From NCBI GenBank assembly GCA_964494505.1, contig CAZBRO010000011.1, positions 62,001-126,000 on the forward strand: a DNA stretch of 64,000 bases, written 5' to 3'. Each line of letters begins with the position of its first letter. The first letter of the stretch is position 1. The notes beneath the pieces are model-generated. The model was not told where the DNA came from and did no database searches. It was given only the letters and a program-made list of their open reading frames with translations. This DNA comes from CAIYRG01 sp964494505 (lineage in GTDB: Bacteria; Pseudomonadota; Alphaproteobacteria; Micropepsales; Micropepsaceae). Shown here in pieces: positions 35,932 through 44,150 of this stretch. The translations under genes were made by a program, and so were the position numbers.

Positions 35932-36672
35932 ATGGATACCGACGCATTCCGAATCGAAGAAGACGCCGCCCGCCGGGTCGCGACTTTGCGCCTGACGCGG
36001 GGCGCCACCGGCAACAAGCTCGCTGCGGCCGAGATGCCGTTGATCGGCCGGGCCATTCGTGAGCTTGGCAGCCGCAAAGCGTTCAAGGCCGTGCTGGTGA
36101 GGGGCGAAGGCGCCAATTTCTGCCAAGGGCGGCTCCCCGATGCGTCCGGCACCGCACCCAAGACTGCGCTCGAAATCCGCGAGCGGGTCACTGAAGTGAT
36201 CCTCGGCGTCTATGACGACATCCGCGCGACCCCGGTTCCGGTGATTGCCGTGGTGCAGGGCGAGGCCAAGGGCTTCGGCTGCGCCTTCGTCTCGCAATGC
36301 GACATGGCCATCGCATCGGACGACGCGACCTTCTCGCTGCCCGAGATGGATCACCATCTGCCCCCGACGCTCGCGATTTCGGCCATGCTGCACAAGGTGC
36401 CGCCGAAGCGCATCCTGCAGATGGTGTACACGCGCCAACCCATCCGCGCGGCCGAAGCACTTGCCTTCGGCATCGTCAGCGAGGTGGCGCCGAGGGATGG
36501 ACTCGACGCCGCGGTGGAGAAGATGCTTGCCGCCATGCTCGACCGCAACCGCGCGGCCCTTGTGGGGGTGAAGGAATACATCAACGGCACGCTGCATGCC
36601 GATGCGCATGCCTCCGCGCGGCTTGCGTCGAATCTTCTGGCTTCGGTTCTGTCGTCGCCGCGCGAGGATTGA
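35932..36672 (+). CDS. Enoyl-CoA hydratase/isomerase family protein
   Basis: A 246-residue crotonase-fold protein: VVQGEAKGFGCAFVSQCDMA is the oxyanion-hole region and FSLPEMDHHLPP corresponds to the active-site loop. The N-terminal half is divergent (NKLAAAEMP) and the first catalytic Glu is not obvious, so the exact reaction (hydration, isomerisation, hydrolysis) is open. UbiX follows 16 bases later, forming an operon with it and the CMD gene. ATG 35932 was used; a TTG sits immediately before it. Confidence 0.85.
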   Translation: MDTDAFRIEEDAARRVATLRLTRGATGNKLAAAEMPLIGRAIRELGSRKAFKAVLVRGEGANFCQGRLPDASGTAPKTALEIRERVTEVILGVYDDIRATPVPVIAVVQGEAKGFGCAFVSQCDMAIASDDATFSLPEMDHHLPPTLAISAMLHKVPPKRILQMVYTRQPIRAAEALAFGIVSEVAPRDGLDAAVEKMLAAMLDRNRAALVGVKEYINGTLHADAHASARLASNLLASVLSSPRED

Positions 36673-36688
36673 TTGGAGGACAAGGACA

Positions 36689-37315
36689 ATGGCTAAAGCG
36701 AGTCCGCCCTTACGGCTGATCGTCGGCATTGCGGGTGCGTCCGGCGTGATCTACGGCATCCGGGCGCTGGAGATTTTGCGCCAGACCGGCATCGAGACGC
36801 ATCTGGTGATGAGCCCCGCCGCCGAGCTCACCATGTCCTATGAGACCGACGTGAAGCCCAAGGCCGTGCGCGAGATGGCGACCGTCTATCACCCTATCGG
36901 CGATGTCGGCGCCTCGATTTCGTCGGGCTCGTTCCAGACCATGGGCATGCTGATATTGCCGTGCTCCATCCACACGATGAGCGAGATCGCCCATGGCATC
37001 AGCAGCAATCTGATGAGCCGCGCGGCGGACGTGGTGCTGAAGGAACGCCGCCGTCTGGTGCTGGGCCTGCGCGAGACGCCGCTGCACACCGGCCACATGC
37101 GCACCATGCTGCATTTGTCGGAAATCGGCGCCATCGTCGCACCCATCGTGCCGGCGTTCTATATCCGCCCCAAGACCATCGACGAGTTGGTCGATCATTC
37201 CATCGGGCGGATGCTCGATCTCTTCGGCATCGAAACCAAGCCGCTGCATCGTTGGAAAGAACCGACCGTTCCCGAACCCAGCGGCATGCGCAAAAAGCGC
37301 GGGCGGGAAGAGTGA
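36689..37315 (+). CDS. ubiX: UbiX-like flavin prenyltransferase
   Basis: A 208-residue protein. LIVGIAGASGVIYGIRALEI is the FMN-binding start of UbiX, followed by VMSPAAELT and MLILPCSIHTMSEIAHGISSNLMSRAADVVLKERR, and the C-terminal segment RLVLGLRETPLHTGHMRTML. It prenylates FMN with dimethylallyl phosphate to make the UbiD cofactor. It probably serves both UbiD proteins in the window. AAGGA is just upstream of the ATG; it is cotranscribed with the crotonase gene. Confidence 0.93.
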   Translation: MAKASPPLRLIVGIAGASGVIYGIRALEILRQTGIETHLVMSPAAELTMSYETDVKPKAVREMATVYHPIGDVGASISSGSFQTMGMLILPCSIHTMSEIAHGISSNLMSRAADVVLKERRRLVLGLRETPLHTGHMRTMLHLSEIGAIVAPIVPAFYIRPKTIDELVDHSIGRMLDLFGIETKPLHRWKEPTVPEPSGMRKKRGREE

Positions 37316-37337
37316 GATAGGTCCTCCCCTGCGAAGC

Positions 37338-37374
37338 GGGGGAGGGGGACCGCGAAGCGGTGGAGGGGGCGACC
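37338..37374. repeat. 37-bp intergenic repeat, copy 1
   Basis: A 37-bp element of the type GGGGGAGGGGGACCGCGAAG continuing with CGGTGGAGGGGGCGACC, between UbiX and the CMD gene. An identical copy is at 37880-37916 after the CMD gene, in the same orientation. Confidence 0.92.
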
Positions 37375-37396
37375 GTGCCCAAATGGAGAAAACACG

Positions 37397-37777
37397 ATGG
37401 ACGACAAGGAACGCTTTGACGGCGGGATGAAAATACGGCGCGAAGTTCTGGGTGCTGCCTATGTCGATAAGAACATGGCGGCGGCCGACGAATTCTCGAT
37501 GGCGATGCAGGACCTCACCACGCGCTATTGCTGGGGCGACATCTGGGCGCGTCCCGGTCTGGACCGCCGCACACGCTCGATGCTGAATCTGGCGATGATC
37601 GCAGCGCTCAACCGGCCGCACGAGTTGAAGGCCCATGTGAAGGGCGCGCTGACCAATGGCGTGACCAAGGACGAGATCAAGGAAGTGCTGCTGCAAGTGG
37701 CTGTTTATGCTGGCATTCCGGCGGGGATGGATTCCTTCCGCCTGGCCCGCGAGGTATTCGCGGAAGCGGGGAAGTAG
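37397..37777 (+). CDS. Carboxymuconolactone decarboxylase (CMD) family protein
   Basis: A 126-residue AhpD/PcaC-like protein. The conserved block is TRYCWGDIWARPGLDRRTRS, then LNLAMIAALNRPHELKAHVKGALTNGVTKDEIKEVLLQVAVYAGIPAG. There is no CxxC, so it is PcaC-like and not AhpD-like. GGAG lies 8 bases before the ATG. It is the last gene of the crotonase/UbiX set, so it probably acts on a ring-cleavage lactone or a related decarboxylation step. Assignment to 4-carboxymuconolactone itself is unproven. Confidence 0.86.
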   Translation: MDDKERFDGGMKIRREVLGAAYVDKNMAAADEFSMAMQDLTTRYCWGDIWARPGLDRRTRSMLNLAMIAALNRPHELKAHVKGALTNGVTKDEIKEVLLQVAVYAGIPAGMDSFRLAREVFAEAGK

Positions 37778-37879
37778 CCCCCTCCGGTTCACGCGCGTTG
37801 CGCGGTTCGCCACCTCCCGCGCAGGCAGGGGAGAGAAAAGAGAATGCGCTTACGTCCTTTGTTTTCCTCCCCCGTTTAC

Positions 37880-37916
37880 GGGGGAGGGGGACCGCGAAGC
37901 GGTGGAGGGGGCGACC
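37880..37916. repeat. 37-bp intergenic repeat, copy 2
   Basis: Identical to 37338-37374, in direct orientation, flanking the CMD gene. It is preceded by a CTCCCCCGTTTACGGGGGAG hairpin that could act as a terminator between the convergent CMD and CoA-transferase genes. Confidence 0.92.
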
Positions 37917-37920
37917 CCGC

Positions 37921-39129
37921 TCAATCCCGCGCGATGACTGCTTTCGCACGCACCAGTTCGGCGATTTCGTCCGTAGACAGATCGAGCACATCCTTCAACA
38001 CCGCCGCAGTGTCCTCGCCGAGCGCCGGCGGATAATTCGTCTCTTCAGGCGGCGTCTCCTTGAACTTCATCGGATTGCCGACGACGCGCGCGGCTCGTCC
38101 GTCGCCCGAATCGAGATCGAGCACCATCTGGCGATGCAGCACCTGCGGGTCCTTCATCACGCGGTCGAGCGTGTTCACCACGCCGACGGGAATCTCCTCT
38201 TTTTCCAGCAGCGGAATCCATTCGTCGGCATTGCGTGTACGAAACGCCGCCTCCATCAGCGGCCATAGCGCGTGCCTGTTTTCCAGCCGCTCCTTGTTGG
38301 TCAGGAAGCGCGGATCGGTGAGCCATTCCTCGTGCCCCAGCACACGGGCCACGCCCGCCCACATGCGCTCGGTATTCGCCGTCATCACGACATGGAGGCC
38401 GTCCTTCGCCTCGAAACTGCGATAGGTCGGGATGCTGTCGTGTCCGCGTCCTTGCCGGCCCGGCACCACGCCGGAATTCAGATGATAGGCCGCCTGATAG
38501 CACAGCATCGCGACCTGACAATCGAGCATGGAGATGTCGATGGTGTCGCCCAGGCCCGTTGCATGCCGCCGGTTCAGCGCGGCCAGCGTTGCGATGCCGG
38601 CATACAGCCCCGCCGCGAGATCGCCGATGGGGATACCCGCCCGCACCGGCGCACCGCCGGTTTCTCCCGTGAGGCTCATGCCGCCCGAGAGCGCCTGCAC
38701 GATCATGTCATAGGCGGGCTTGTTGCGGTACGGCCCATCCTGGCCGAAGCCCGAAATCGAGCACCAGATCAGCGCTGGCTTTTCCTTCCGCAGCGCATCC
38801 GCCGAAAGCCCCAGCCGGTCCAGCACGCCTGGGCGGAAATTCTCCATCACGATGTCGCAAGCCAGCGCGAGTCGCCGCACCAATGCGCACCCGGCTTCGG
38901 TCTTCATATCGACTGCGATGCAGCGCTTGTTGCGGTTGATCGACAAATAATAGGCGCTGTCCCCGCCCACGAAATAGGGCGGCACGGTGCGCGTGTGATC
39001 GCCTTGCGGAGCTTCGAGCTTGATCACGTCCGCGCCGAGGTCGGCGAGAATCTGCGTCGCGTAAGGCCCGGACAGGAACTGCGTCAGATCGAGAACGCGC
39101 ACGCCGTGAAGCGTCCGGCCGCTGCTCAT
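37921..39129 (-). CDS. CaiB/BaiF (class III) CoA-transferase
   Basis: About 402 residues. VRVLDLTQFLSGPYATQILADLGADVIKLEAPQGD is the family N-terminus, followed by NRNKRCIAVDMKT and the region PAYDMIVQALSGGMSLTG. It moves CoA between carboxylic acids, typically activating a substrate for degradation. ATG 39129 overlaps the TGA of the thiolase gene (ATGA), so translation is coupled. It is the last gene of a DUF35 / thiolase / CoA-transferase operon. Confidence 0.9.
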   Translation of the reverse strand: MSSGRTLHGVRVLDLTQFLSGPYATQILADLGADVIKLEAPQGDHTRTVPPYFVGGDSAYYLSINRNKRCIAVDMKTEAGCALVRRLALACDIVMENFRPGVLDRLGLSADALRKEKPALIWCSISGFGQDGPYRNKPAYDMIVQALSGGMSLTGETGGAPVRAGIPIGDLAAGLYAGIATLAALNRRHATGLGDTIDISMLDCQVAMLCYQAAYHLNSGVVPGRQGRGHDSIPTYRSFEAKDGLHVVMTANTERMWAGVARVLGHEEWLTDPRFLTNKERLENRHALWPLMEAAFRTRNADEWIPLLEKEEIPVGVVNTLDRVMKDPQVLHRQMVLDLDSGDGRAARVVGNPMKFKETPPEETNYPPALGEDTAAVLKDVLDLSTDEIAELVRAKAVIARD

Positions 39130-40265
39130 CGCTGAAAGATGTGAATCGAACACGCCCCGTGGTCGAAGCCCGAAATGCCGCCGCCGGTCGCGTGAGTCAT
39201 GCCGACCTTGGCGCCTTCGACCTGCCGCGGGCCCGCTTCGCCGCGCAGTTGGCGGATGATCTCCACCACCTGCGCCGCGCCGGTCGCGCCGACGGGATGG
39301 CCCTTGGCCAGCAGCCCGCCCGATGGGTTGATCGGAATGCGCCCGCCGATTTTCGTCGCGCCCGATTCCAGAAGGGCGGTCCCTTCGCCGCGCGGGGCAA
39401 AGCCGAACGCCTCGTAATACAGGATCTCGGCGATCGAGAACGCGTCATGCACTTCGGCGACGTCGATGTCTTCCGGGCCGAGACCCGCTTCCTCGAAGGT
39501 TTCCTTCGCCCCGCGCACGGTGATTTCGGGCGACGTCATATCGCGGAAACCCGACATGAAGCGGCCGCTCGTCAGATGCGAGGCGCGCACTTGGATCGGG
39601 TCGCTCCGGTATTGGCGCGCGATTCCGTCCGACGCGAGGATGATCGCGGCCGCGCCATCGCCGGTCGGGCAGCATTGCAGCAGCGTGAACGGATCGGCGA
39701 TCATGCGCGAACCCAGCACCTCCGCGACCGTCACCTCTTTGCGCATCTGGGCATCGGGATTGAGCGTGCCGTTCTTGCGGTTCTTGACGGAAATGCCGGC
39801 GATCTGTTCGGGCTTCACGCCGTAATCGTGCATGTAGCGTTGCGCCCGCATGGCGTAGAGCGCGGGCATCGAGAGGCCCAAATGCACCTCCCAATCCTCT
39901 TCGTCCAGGGGAAGCGTGCCGCCGCCGAATTTGGTGAGCTTCTCCACCCCGATGGCGAGCGCGACATCATAAGCGCCCGAGGCAATCCCGATCACGGCTT
40001 GGGCAAGCGCGCCCGATGACGACGAGCACGCGTTTTCCACATTCACGATGGGGATGCCGGCGAGTCCCAAGCGGCCCATGATACGCTGGCCCACCATCGC
40101 GCCCCCCCGCGCGGTGCCGGAATAGACCGCTTCGATGCGCTGGGGCTCGATGTTGGCGTCACGGATCGCGGCCTTCACCGCCGGCCAGCCGATGTCGGCA
40201 ATGTTCAGTTGCGGATATTTGCCGAACGGGATCATTCCGACCCCGATCACATTGACGCCCTTCAT
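39126..40265 (-). CDS. Thiolase / lipid-transfer-protein family enzyme
   Basis: A 379-residue thiolase-fold protein. The nucleophilic cysteine is Cys80 in VENACSSSSGALAQA, and the C-terminal histidine is in GLLAKGHPVGATG. The second active-site cysteine loop of classical thiolases is replaced by MTHATGGGISGF, as in SCP2/lipid-transfer-like members that work with DUF35 partners. Start ATG 40265 overlaps the stop of the DUF35 gene (ATGA). It probably cleaves a beta-ketoacyl-CoA or performs a retro-aldol step with its partner. Confidence 0.9.
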   Translation of the reverse strand: MKGVNVIGVGMIPFGKYPQLNIADIGWPAVKAAIRDANIEPQRIEAVYSGTARGGAMVGQRIMGRLGLAGIPIVNVENACSSSSGALAQAVIGIASGAYDVALAIGVEKLTKFGGGTLPLDEEDWEVHLGLSMPALYAMRAQRYMHDYGVKPEQIAGISVKNRKNGTLNPDAQMRKEVTVAEVLGSRMIADPFTLLQCCPTGDGAAAIILASDGIARQYRSDPIQVRASHLTSGRFMSGFRDMTSPEITVRGAKETFEEAGLGPEDIDVAEVHDAFSIAEILYYEAFGFAPRGEGTALLESGATKIGGRIPINPSGGLLAKGHPVGATGAAQVVEIIRQLRGEAGPRQVEGAKVGMTHATGGGISGFDHGACSIHIFQR

Positions 40266-40672
40266 GGCGCGATTCCTTTGAACACGAATGTTTCGAGCGG
40301 GCCGTTCTCGTCTTCGCCCACGATGCCGATAAAGGGCTCGACCTGGCCGCCGATGGTAAGTTCGCCTTCGAGATGGGTGAACACGCGCGCGCCGTTGGGA
40401 AGATCGACATAGCCGATGACCATCGGCTTTCGCCACTTCTTCGCCGCGACATGGACGGTCGAGAACGCATAGAGTGTGCCCACGCGCGGCATCGGCGCGG
40501 GCGCGATGTTCTCGCTCATGCACACGCAGCAGACGGTGCTGCGCGGAAAGGTCTGGTGGGCGCAATCGACGCAGATGCCGCCGATCAGGAAGGCGCGGCC
40601 TTCGGCGTCCACGTCCACTGCATCGCCGCACAATCGTGCGCCGCTCGGATTTTCCAATGTTTCAACCGCCAT
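40262..40672 (-). CDS. DUF35 OB-fold zinc-ribbon partner of the thiolase
   Basis: A 136-residue protein. A rubredoxin-like zinc ribbon is built from Cys34, Cys37, Cys48 and Cys51 (CVDC, CCVC), followed by an OB-fold (GTLYAFSTVHVAAKK, IGYVDLPNGARVFTHLEG). Such proteins form complexes with thiolase-like enzymes, as in steroid side-chain aldolases. The coupled ATGA overlap with the thiolase start supports a two-subunit enzyme. Confidence 0.88.
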   Translation of the reverse strand: MAVETLENPSGARLCGDAVDVDAEGRAFLIGGICVDCAHQTFPRSTVCCVCMSENIAPAPMPRVGTLYAFSTVHVAAKKWRKPMVIGYVDLPNGARVFTHLEGELTIGGQVEPFIGIVGEDENGPLETFVFKGIAP

Positions 40673-40685
40673 CTGTTTTCCCGGC

Positions 40686-40714
40686 CCTCACCCTTCGACA
40701 CGCTCAGGGTGAGG
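40686..40714. repeat. Palindromic intergenic repeat
   Basis: CCTCACCCTTCGACACGCTC then AGGGTGAGG, a 29-bp imperfect palindrome of the same family as 56292-56320. Confidence 0.88.
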
Positions 40715-40828
40715 AAAATCAGCGCTCGTCCTCATGCCGAGCACGTGGAAGCACGATGATGCATCTCATCTTTCCTGTACAACGGATTCAGCTTGCGGGT
40801 AAATCGCTTCAACAGGACGGAGGGGCGG

Positions 40829-43168
40829 GTGAGCGGAAAATCCATCGGCGCGCGCGTGGCTCGCACCGAGGATGCGCGTCTGCTCACCGGCCGGGGCGAA
40901 TTCGTCGACGACATAAGCCTGCCTGGAATGCTGCATGCGGCGTTCGTGCGCGCGAGCTTCGCGCATGCGCGCCTGCGCGGGATCGACATATCGGCCGCGC
41001 TTGCGCTCTCCGGTGTCCATTCGGTTCTGACGGCGGCCGACATGAACGCCGCGCTCCAGGCGACGCGGCTGCCTTCGCTGGTGCCGAACCCCTATTCCAA
41101 ATTCCCGCGCACGCAGTTGGCGCTCGCGCGAAACGAGGTCTGCTACGTCGGCGAACCCATCGCCATCGTGGTGGCGGATTCGCGCCATTTGGCCGAAGAT
41201 GCCGCGGCGCTGGTCACGGTGGATTACGAGCCGCTGCCGGCCGCGTCCGATTGCCGGGACGCTGTGAAACCGGGCGCGGGTCTCGCCCATGCCGATGCAC
41301 CGGACAATGTGGCCGCCAATTTCACGGTCGCGTATGGCGATGCCGCTGCGGCGTTCCGCGCCGCCTCGCATGTCTACAAAGAGGGGCTCTGGCACCATCG
41401 CGGCTGCGGTCACGCGCTCGAGACCCGTGGCGTGCTCGCCGATGTGACGCGCGACGGCGTTCTCACCGTATGGTCGTCCACGCAGACGCCGCATCTGGAA
41501 AAGCGCGTGCTGGCGCAGCTCCTGGAACGCAATCCCGAAACCATCCGCGTCATCGCGCCCGATGTCGGCGGCGGCTTCGGGCCGAAGGCGATATTTTACG
41601 GCGAGGACGCGGTGGTCGCGGCCGCCGCGCTGCGCCTGAAGCGTCCGGTGAAATGGATCGAAGACCGCCGCGAGCATTTCCTCTCCACCACGCAGGAACG
41701 CGACCAATATTGGGAACTCGAAATCGCGCTCGACGCCGATGCGAAATTGCTGGGCGTGCGCGGGGCCATGCTGCACGACACCGGCGCCTATATGCCGTGG
41801 GGTGTGGTGATGCCCTACATCGCGGCAACTACGGTCCCCGGCCCTTACGTTCTCCCGGCCTATGCGCTCGACGTAACGGTCGCCTACACCAACAAGGTCG
41901 CCACGACCCCGGTGCGCGGCGCCGGGCGGCCGCAAGCCGTCTTCGCCATGGAGCGATTGCTCGACCGCGCGGCGCGCGAATTGAACATCGACCCGGCTGA
42001 AATCCGCCGCCGCAATCTGATCCAGCCCGCGCAAATGCCTTACGCCGTTGGCCTCACCTTCCGCGACGGGAAACCCGTGGTCTACGACAGCGGGGATTAT
42101 CCCGCCGCCCTGGAACAGGCGCTCTCGCTCGCCGCCTATCGCGATTTTCCGCGCCGCCAGCGCGAGGCGCGCGAACGAGGCCGCCATATCGGCATCGGCA
42201 TCGGCTCCTATGTCGAAGGCACGGGGCTCGGGCCGTTCGAAGGCGTGCGTGTCGCCGTGCTCGACGACGGCAATGTTCACGTCGCCTCGGGTGCAGCGCC
42301 CCAAGGTCAGGGCCACAAGACGATGCTGGCGCAGATCGTTTCCGAACAACTAGGGCTTCCGCTTGACGCGATCCATGTCACGCTTGGCGACACGGCGGGA
42401 TTTCCCATGGGCGTCGGCACTTTCGCGAGCCGGATTACCGCAAATGCCGGACCTTCCGCGCTGATGGCAGCCCAAACCGTACGTCAGAAGATTCTCGAAT
42501 CGGCCGCGCGCGCGCTCGATGCGGAGGTGGGCGATCTCGTTCTCGACGATGGCCGCGTGGAGGTGAAGACCGGCAATCGCCGTTCCATCTCGCTTGGCGA
42601 GCTTGCGAAAATGGCGCAGGGCTTTCCGGGTTTCTCGTTTCAGCCGGGGCAGACGCCGGGACTGGAGCACACCGCCTATTTCACGCCGCAGCAAGCCGCC
42701 TATTGCAACGGCACGCATGTCGCCGAGGTGGAGGTGGACTTCGAAACCGGCCATGTGCGCATCCTCCATTACGCGGTGGCCCACGACAGCGGCACGCTGA
42801 TCAATCCGCTGATCGTTGACGGTCAGATCCAGGGCGGCGTCGCGCACGGCATCGGCAACGCGCTGCTCGAATGGATGGGCTATGACGAAAACGCGCAGCC
42901 GGTGACGACGACATTTGCCGATTACCTGCTGCCCGGCGCCTGCGATGTGCCGCGTGTCGATGCGGTGCATCTTCAGACGCCGTCGCCGCTCAATCCGCTC
43001 GGCGTCAAGGGCGCGGGCGAGGGCGGCACCATCCCGGCTGCCGCCGCCATCGTTGGAGCCATCGAAAACGCGCTTTCGCCGTTCGCCGTGGCGCTCAGCG
43101 AATCTCCCATCACGCCGGCGCGAATTGTTGCTATCCTGCACGACGCCAAGAAGAGGATGACGCCATGA
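40829..43168 (+). CDS. Xanthine dehydrogenase-family molybdopterin-binding subunit, orphan
   Basis: A 779-residue protein. N-terminal aldehyde-oxidase a/b-hammerhead (RTEDARLLTGRGEFVDDI), then the Moco domains: GGGFGPKA, PVRGAGRPQAVFAMERLLDR and the catalytic glutamate in VKGAGEGGTIPAA. It hydroxylates a carbon next to a ring N or an aldehyde, or acts on a CoA-thioester ring. The FAD and [2Fe-2S] subunits that pass electrons on are not encoded nearby, which is unusual. The GTG start at 40829 has GGAGG just upstream; TTG 40793 is possible. The amidohydrolase ATG overlaps its stop (ATGA). Confidence 0.88.
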   Translation: MSGKSIGARVARTEDARLLTGRGEFVDDISLPGMLHAAFVRASFAHARLRGIDISAALALSGVHSVLTAADMNAALQATRLPSLVPNPYSKFPRTQLALARNEVCYVGEPIAIVVADSRHLAEDAAALVTVDYEPLPAASDCRDAVKPGAGLAHADAPDNVAANFTVAYGDAAAAFRAASHVYKEGLWHHRGCGHALETRGVLADVTRDGVLTVWSSTQTPHLEKRVLAQLLERNPETIRVIAPDVGGGFGPKAIFYGEDAVVAAAALRLKRPVKWIEDRREHFLSTTQERDQYWELEIALDADAKLLGVRGAMLHDTGAYMPWGVVMPYIAATTVPGPYVLPAYALDVTVAYTNKVATTPVRGAGRPQAVFAMERLLDRAARELNIDPAEIRRRNLIQPAQMPYAVGLTFRDGKPVVYDSGDYPAALEQALSLAAYRDFPRRQREARERGRHIGIGIGSYVEGTGLGPFEGVRVAVLDDGNVHVASGAAPQGQGHKTMLAQIVSEQLGLPLDAIHVTLGDTAGFPMGVGTFASRITANAGPSALMAAQTVRQKILESAARALDAEVGDLVLDDGRVEVKTGNRRSISLGELAKMAQGFPGFSFQPGQTPGLEHTAYFTPQQAAYCNGTHVAEVEVDFETGHVRILHYAVAHDSGTLINPLIVDGQIQGGVAHGIGNALLEWMGYDENAQPVTTTFADYLLPGACDVPRVDAVHLQTPSPLNPLGVKGAGEGGTIPAAAAIVGAIENALSPFAVALSESPITPARIVAILHDAKKRMTP

Positions 43169-44109
43169 CGCTCAGCAGACGTGAATTCGCGGCTCTTGCG
43201 GGTGCGTCGCTCGCGGCATCCGCGCTGCCCAAATCGGCGCTTGCGGCCAACGCGCCCGCGCTGCCGCCGGGATCGATCGACTGCCACAACCACGTCATGG
43301 GCGGGCAGGCGAAATATCCGTATGCAGCCGAACGCACCTACACGCCGCCCGATGCCACGGTGGCGGACCTCAAAGCCCTACGCGCCCAAATCGGCACCGC
43401 GCGCAATGTGCTGGTGACGCCGAGCGTCTACGGCACCGACAATCGCTGCCTGGTGGACGCGCTGGCCGAGCTGAACGGCACCGCGCGCGGGATCGCGGTA
43501 CTGCCGATGGACGTTTCCGACGCCGAGCTTAAGCGCCTGGACGCGGCCGGCGTGCGCGGCATTCGCATCAGCCTCGGCGGGACCGGGCGCTACGATGCCA
43601 AGACCGCGCCCGCCGCGTTGTCGTCGTTCGCGACGCGCTTCTTGCCCCTCAAGTGGAACATCGAAGTGGTCGGCAATTTGACGGCGCTCATGCCCATGGC
43701 GCCGGCGATGGCCGATCTGAAAGTGCCGGTGGTGCTGGATCATTTCGCCGGGGCCAATGGCGGGGAAGGCGTGAAGCAGGAAGGCTTCGCCCAACTGTTG
43801 GAACTGGTGCGCGGCGGCAATGCGTTTGTGAAATTGTCCGCGCCTTACAACCGTTCCAAACGCGCCGATTGGTCCGACATGCTGCCGCTGGCGCGCGCGC
43901 TGGTCGAGGCGAGGCCCGACTGCATGCTGTGGGGCACCAATTGGCCCCATCCCGATCAGATACCGGGCCGTCCGATCAGCGAGATCACGCCGTACCACAA
44001 GGTGGATAACCCAAGCCTGGTCCGCGTGCTGGCCGAATGGGTCCCCGATGCGGGCACGCGCAAGATGATCCTCGTCGACACGCCGCAAAAACTATATCGG
44101 TTTACATAG
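43165..44109 (+). CDS. Tat-exported amidohydrolase, PDC-lactonase-like
   Basis: A 314-residue protein. A twin-arginine signal (SRREFAALAGASLAASALPKSALA) precedes a COG3618-type TIM barrel with HNH at 41-43 (IDCHNHV) and the late aspartate in WGTNWPHPDQ, as in 2-pyrone-4,6-dicarboxylate hydrolase (LigI) relatives. Export of such an enzyme is uncommon. Its translation is coupled to the molybdenum hydroxylase gene, so it may open a lactone or pyrone made by that enzyme. The substrate is inferred from family only. Confidence 0.86.
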   Translation: MTLSRREFAALAGASLAASALPKSALAANAPALPPGSIDCHNHVMGGQAKYPYAAERTYTPPDATVADLKALRAQIGTARNVLVTPSVYGTDNRCLVDALAELNGTARGIAVLPMDVSDAELKRLDAAGVRGIRISLGGTGRYDAKTAPAALSSFATRFLPLKWNIEVVGNLTALMPMAPAMADLKVPVVLDHFAGANGGEGVKQEGFAQLLELVRGGNAFVKLSAPYNRSKRADWSDMLPLARALVEARPDCMLWGTNWPHPDQIPGRPISEITPYHKVDNPSLVRVLAEWVPDAGTRKMILVDTPQKLYRFT

Positions 44110-44114
44110 ATTAT

Positions 44115-44150
44115 CACCCGCCCTTCAAGGGGAGGGTGGGTTTACTTTTT
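44115..44150 (+). terminator. Terminator after the amidohydrolase gene
   Basis: CACCC-G-CCC pairs with GGGG-A-GGGTG across a short loop (44115-44138), followed by the T-rich run TTTACTTTTT. The stop codon of the convergent MBL gene lies inside the T run. Confidence 0.7.

Noticed and set aside
37338..37916. The two 37-bp repeats as ends of an insertion sequence
   Set aside because: They are direct, not inverted, no transposase lies between them and the intervening gene is an ordinary CMD protein.
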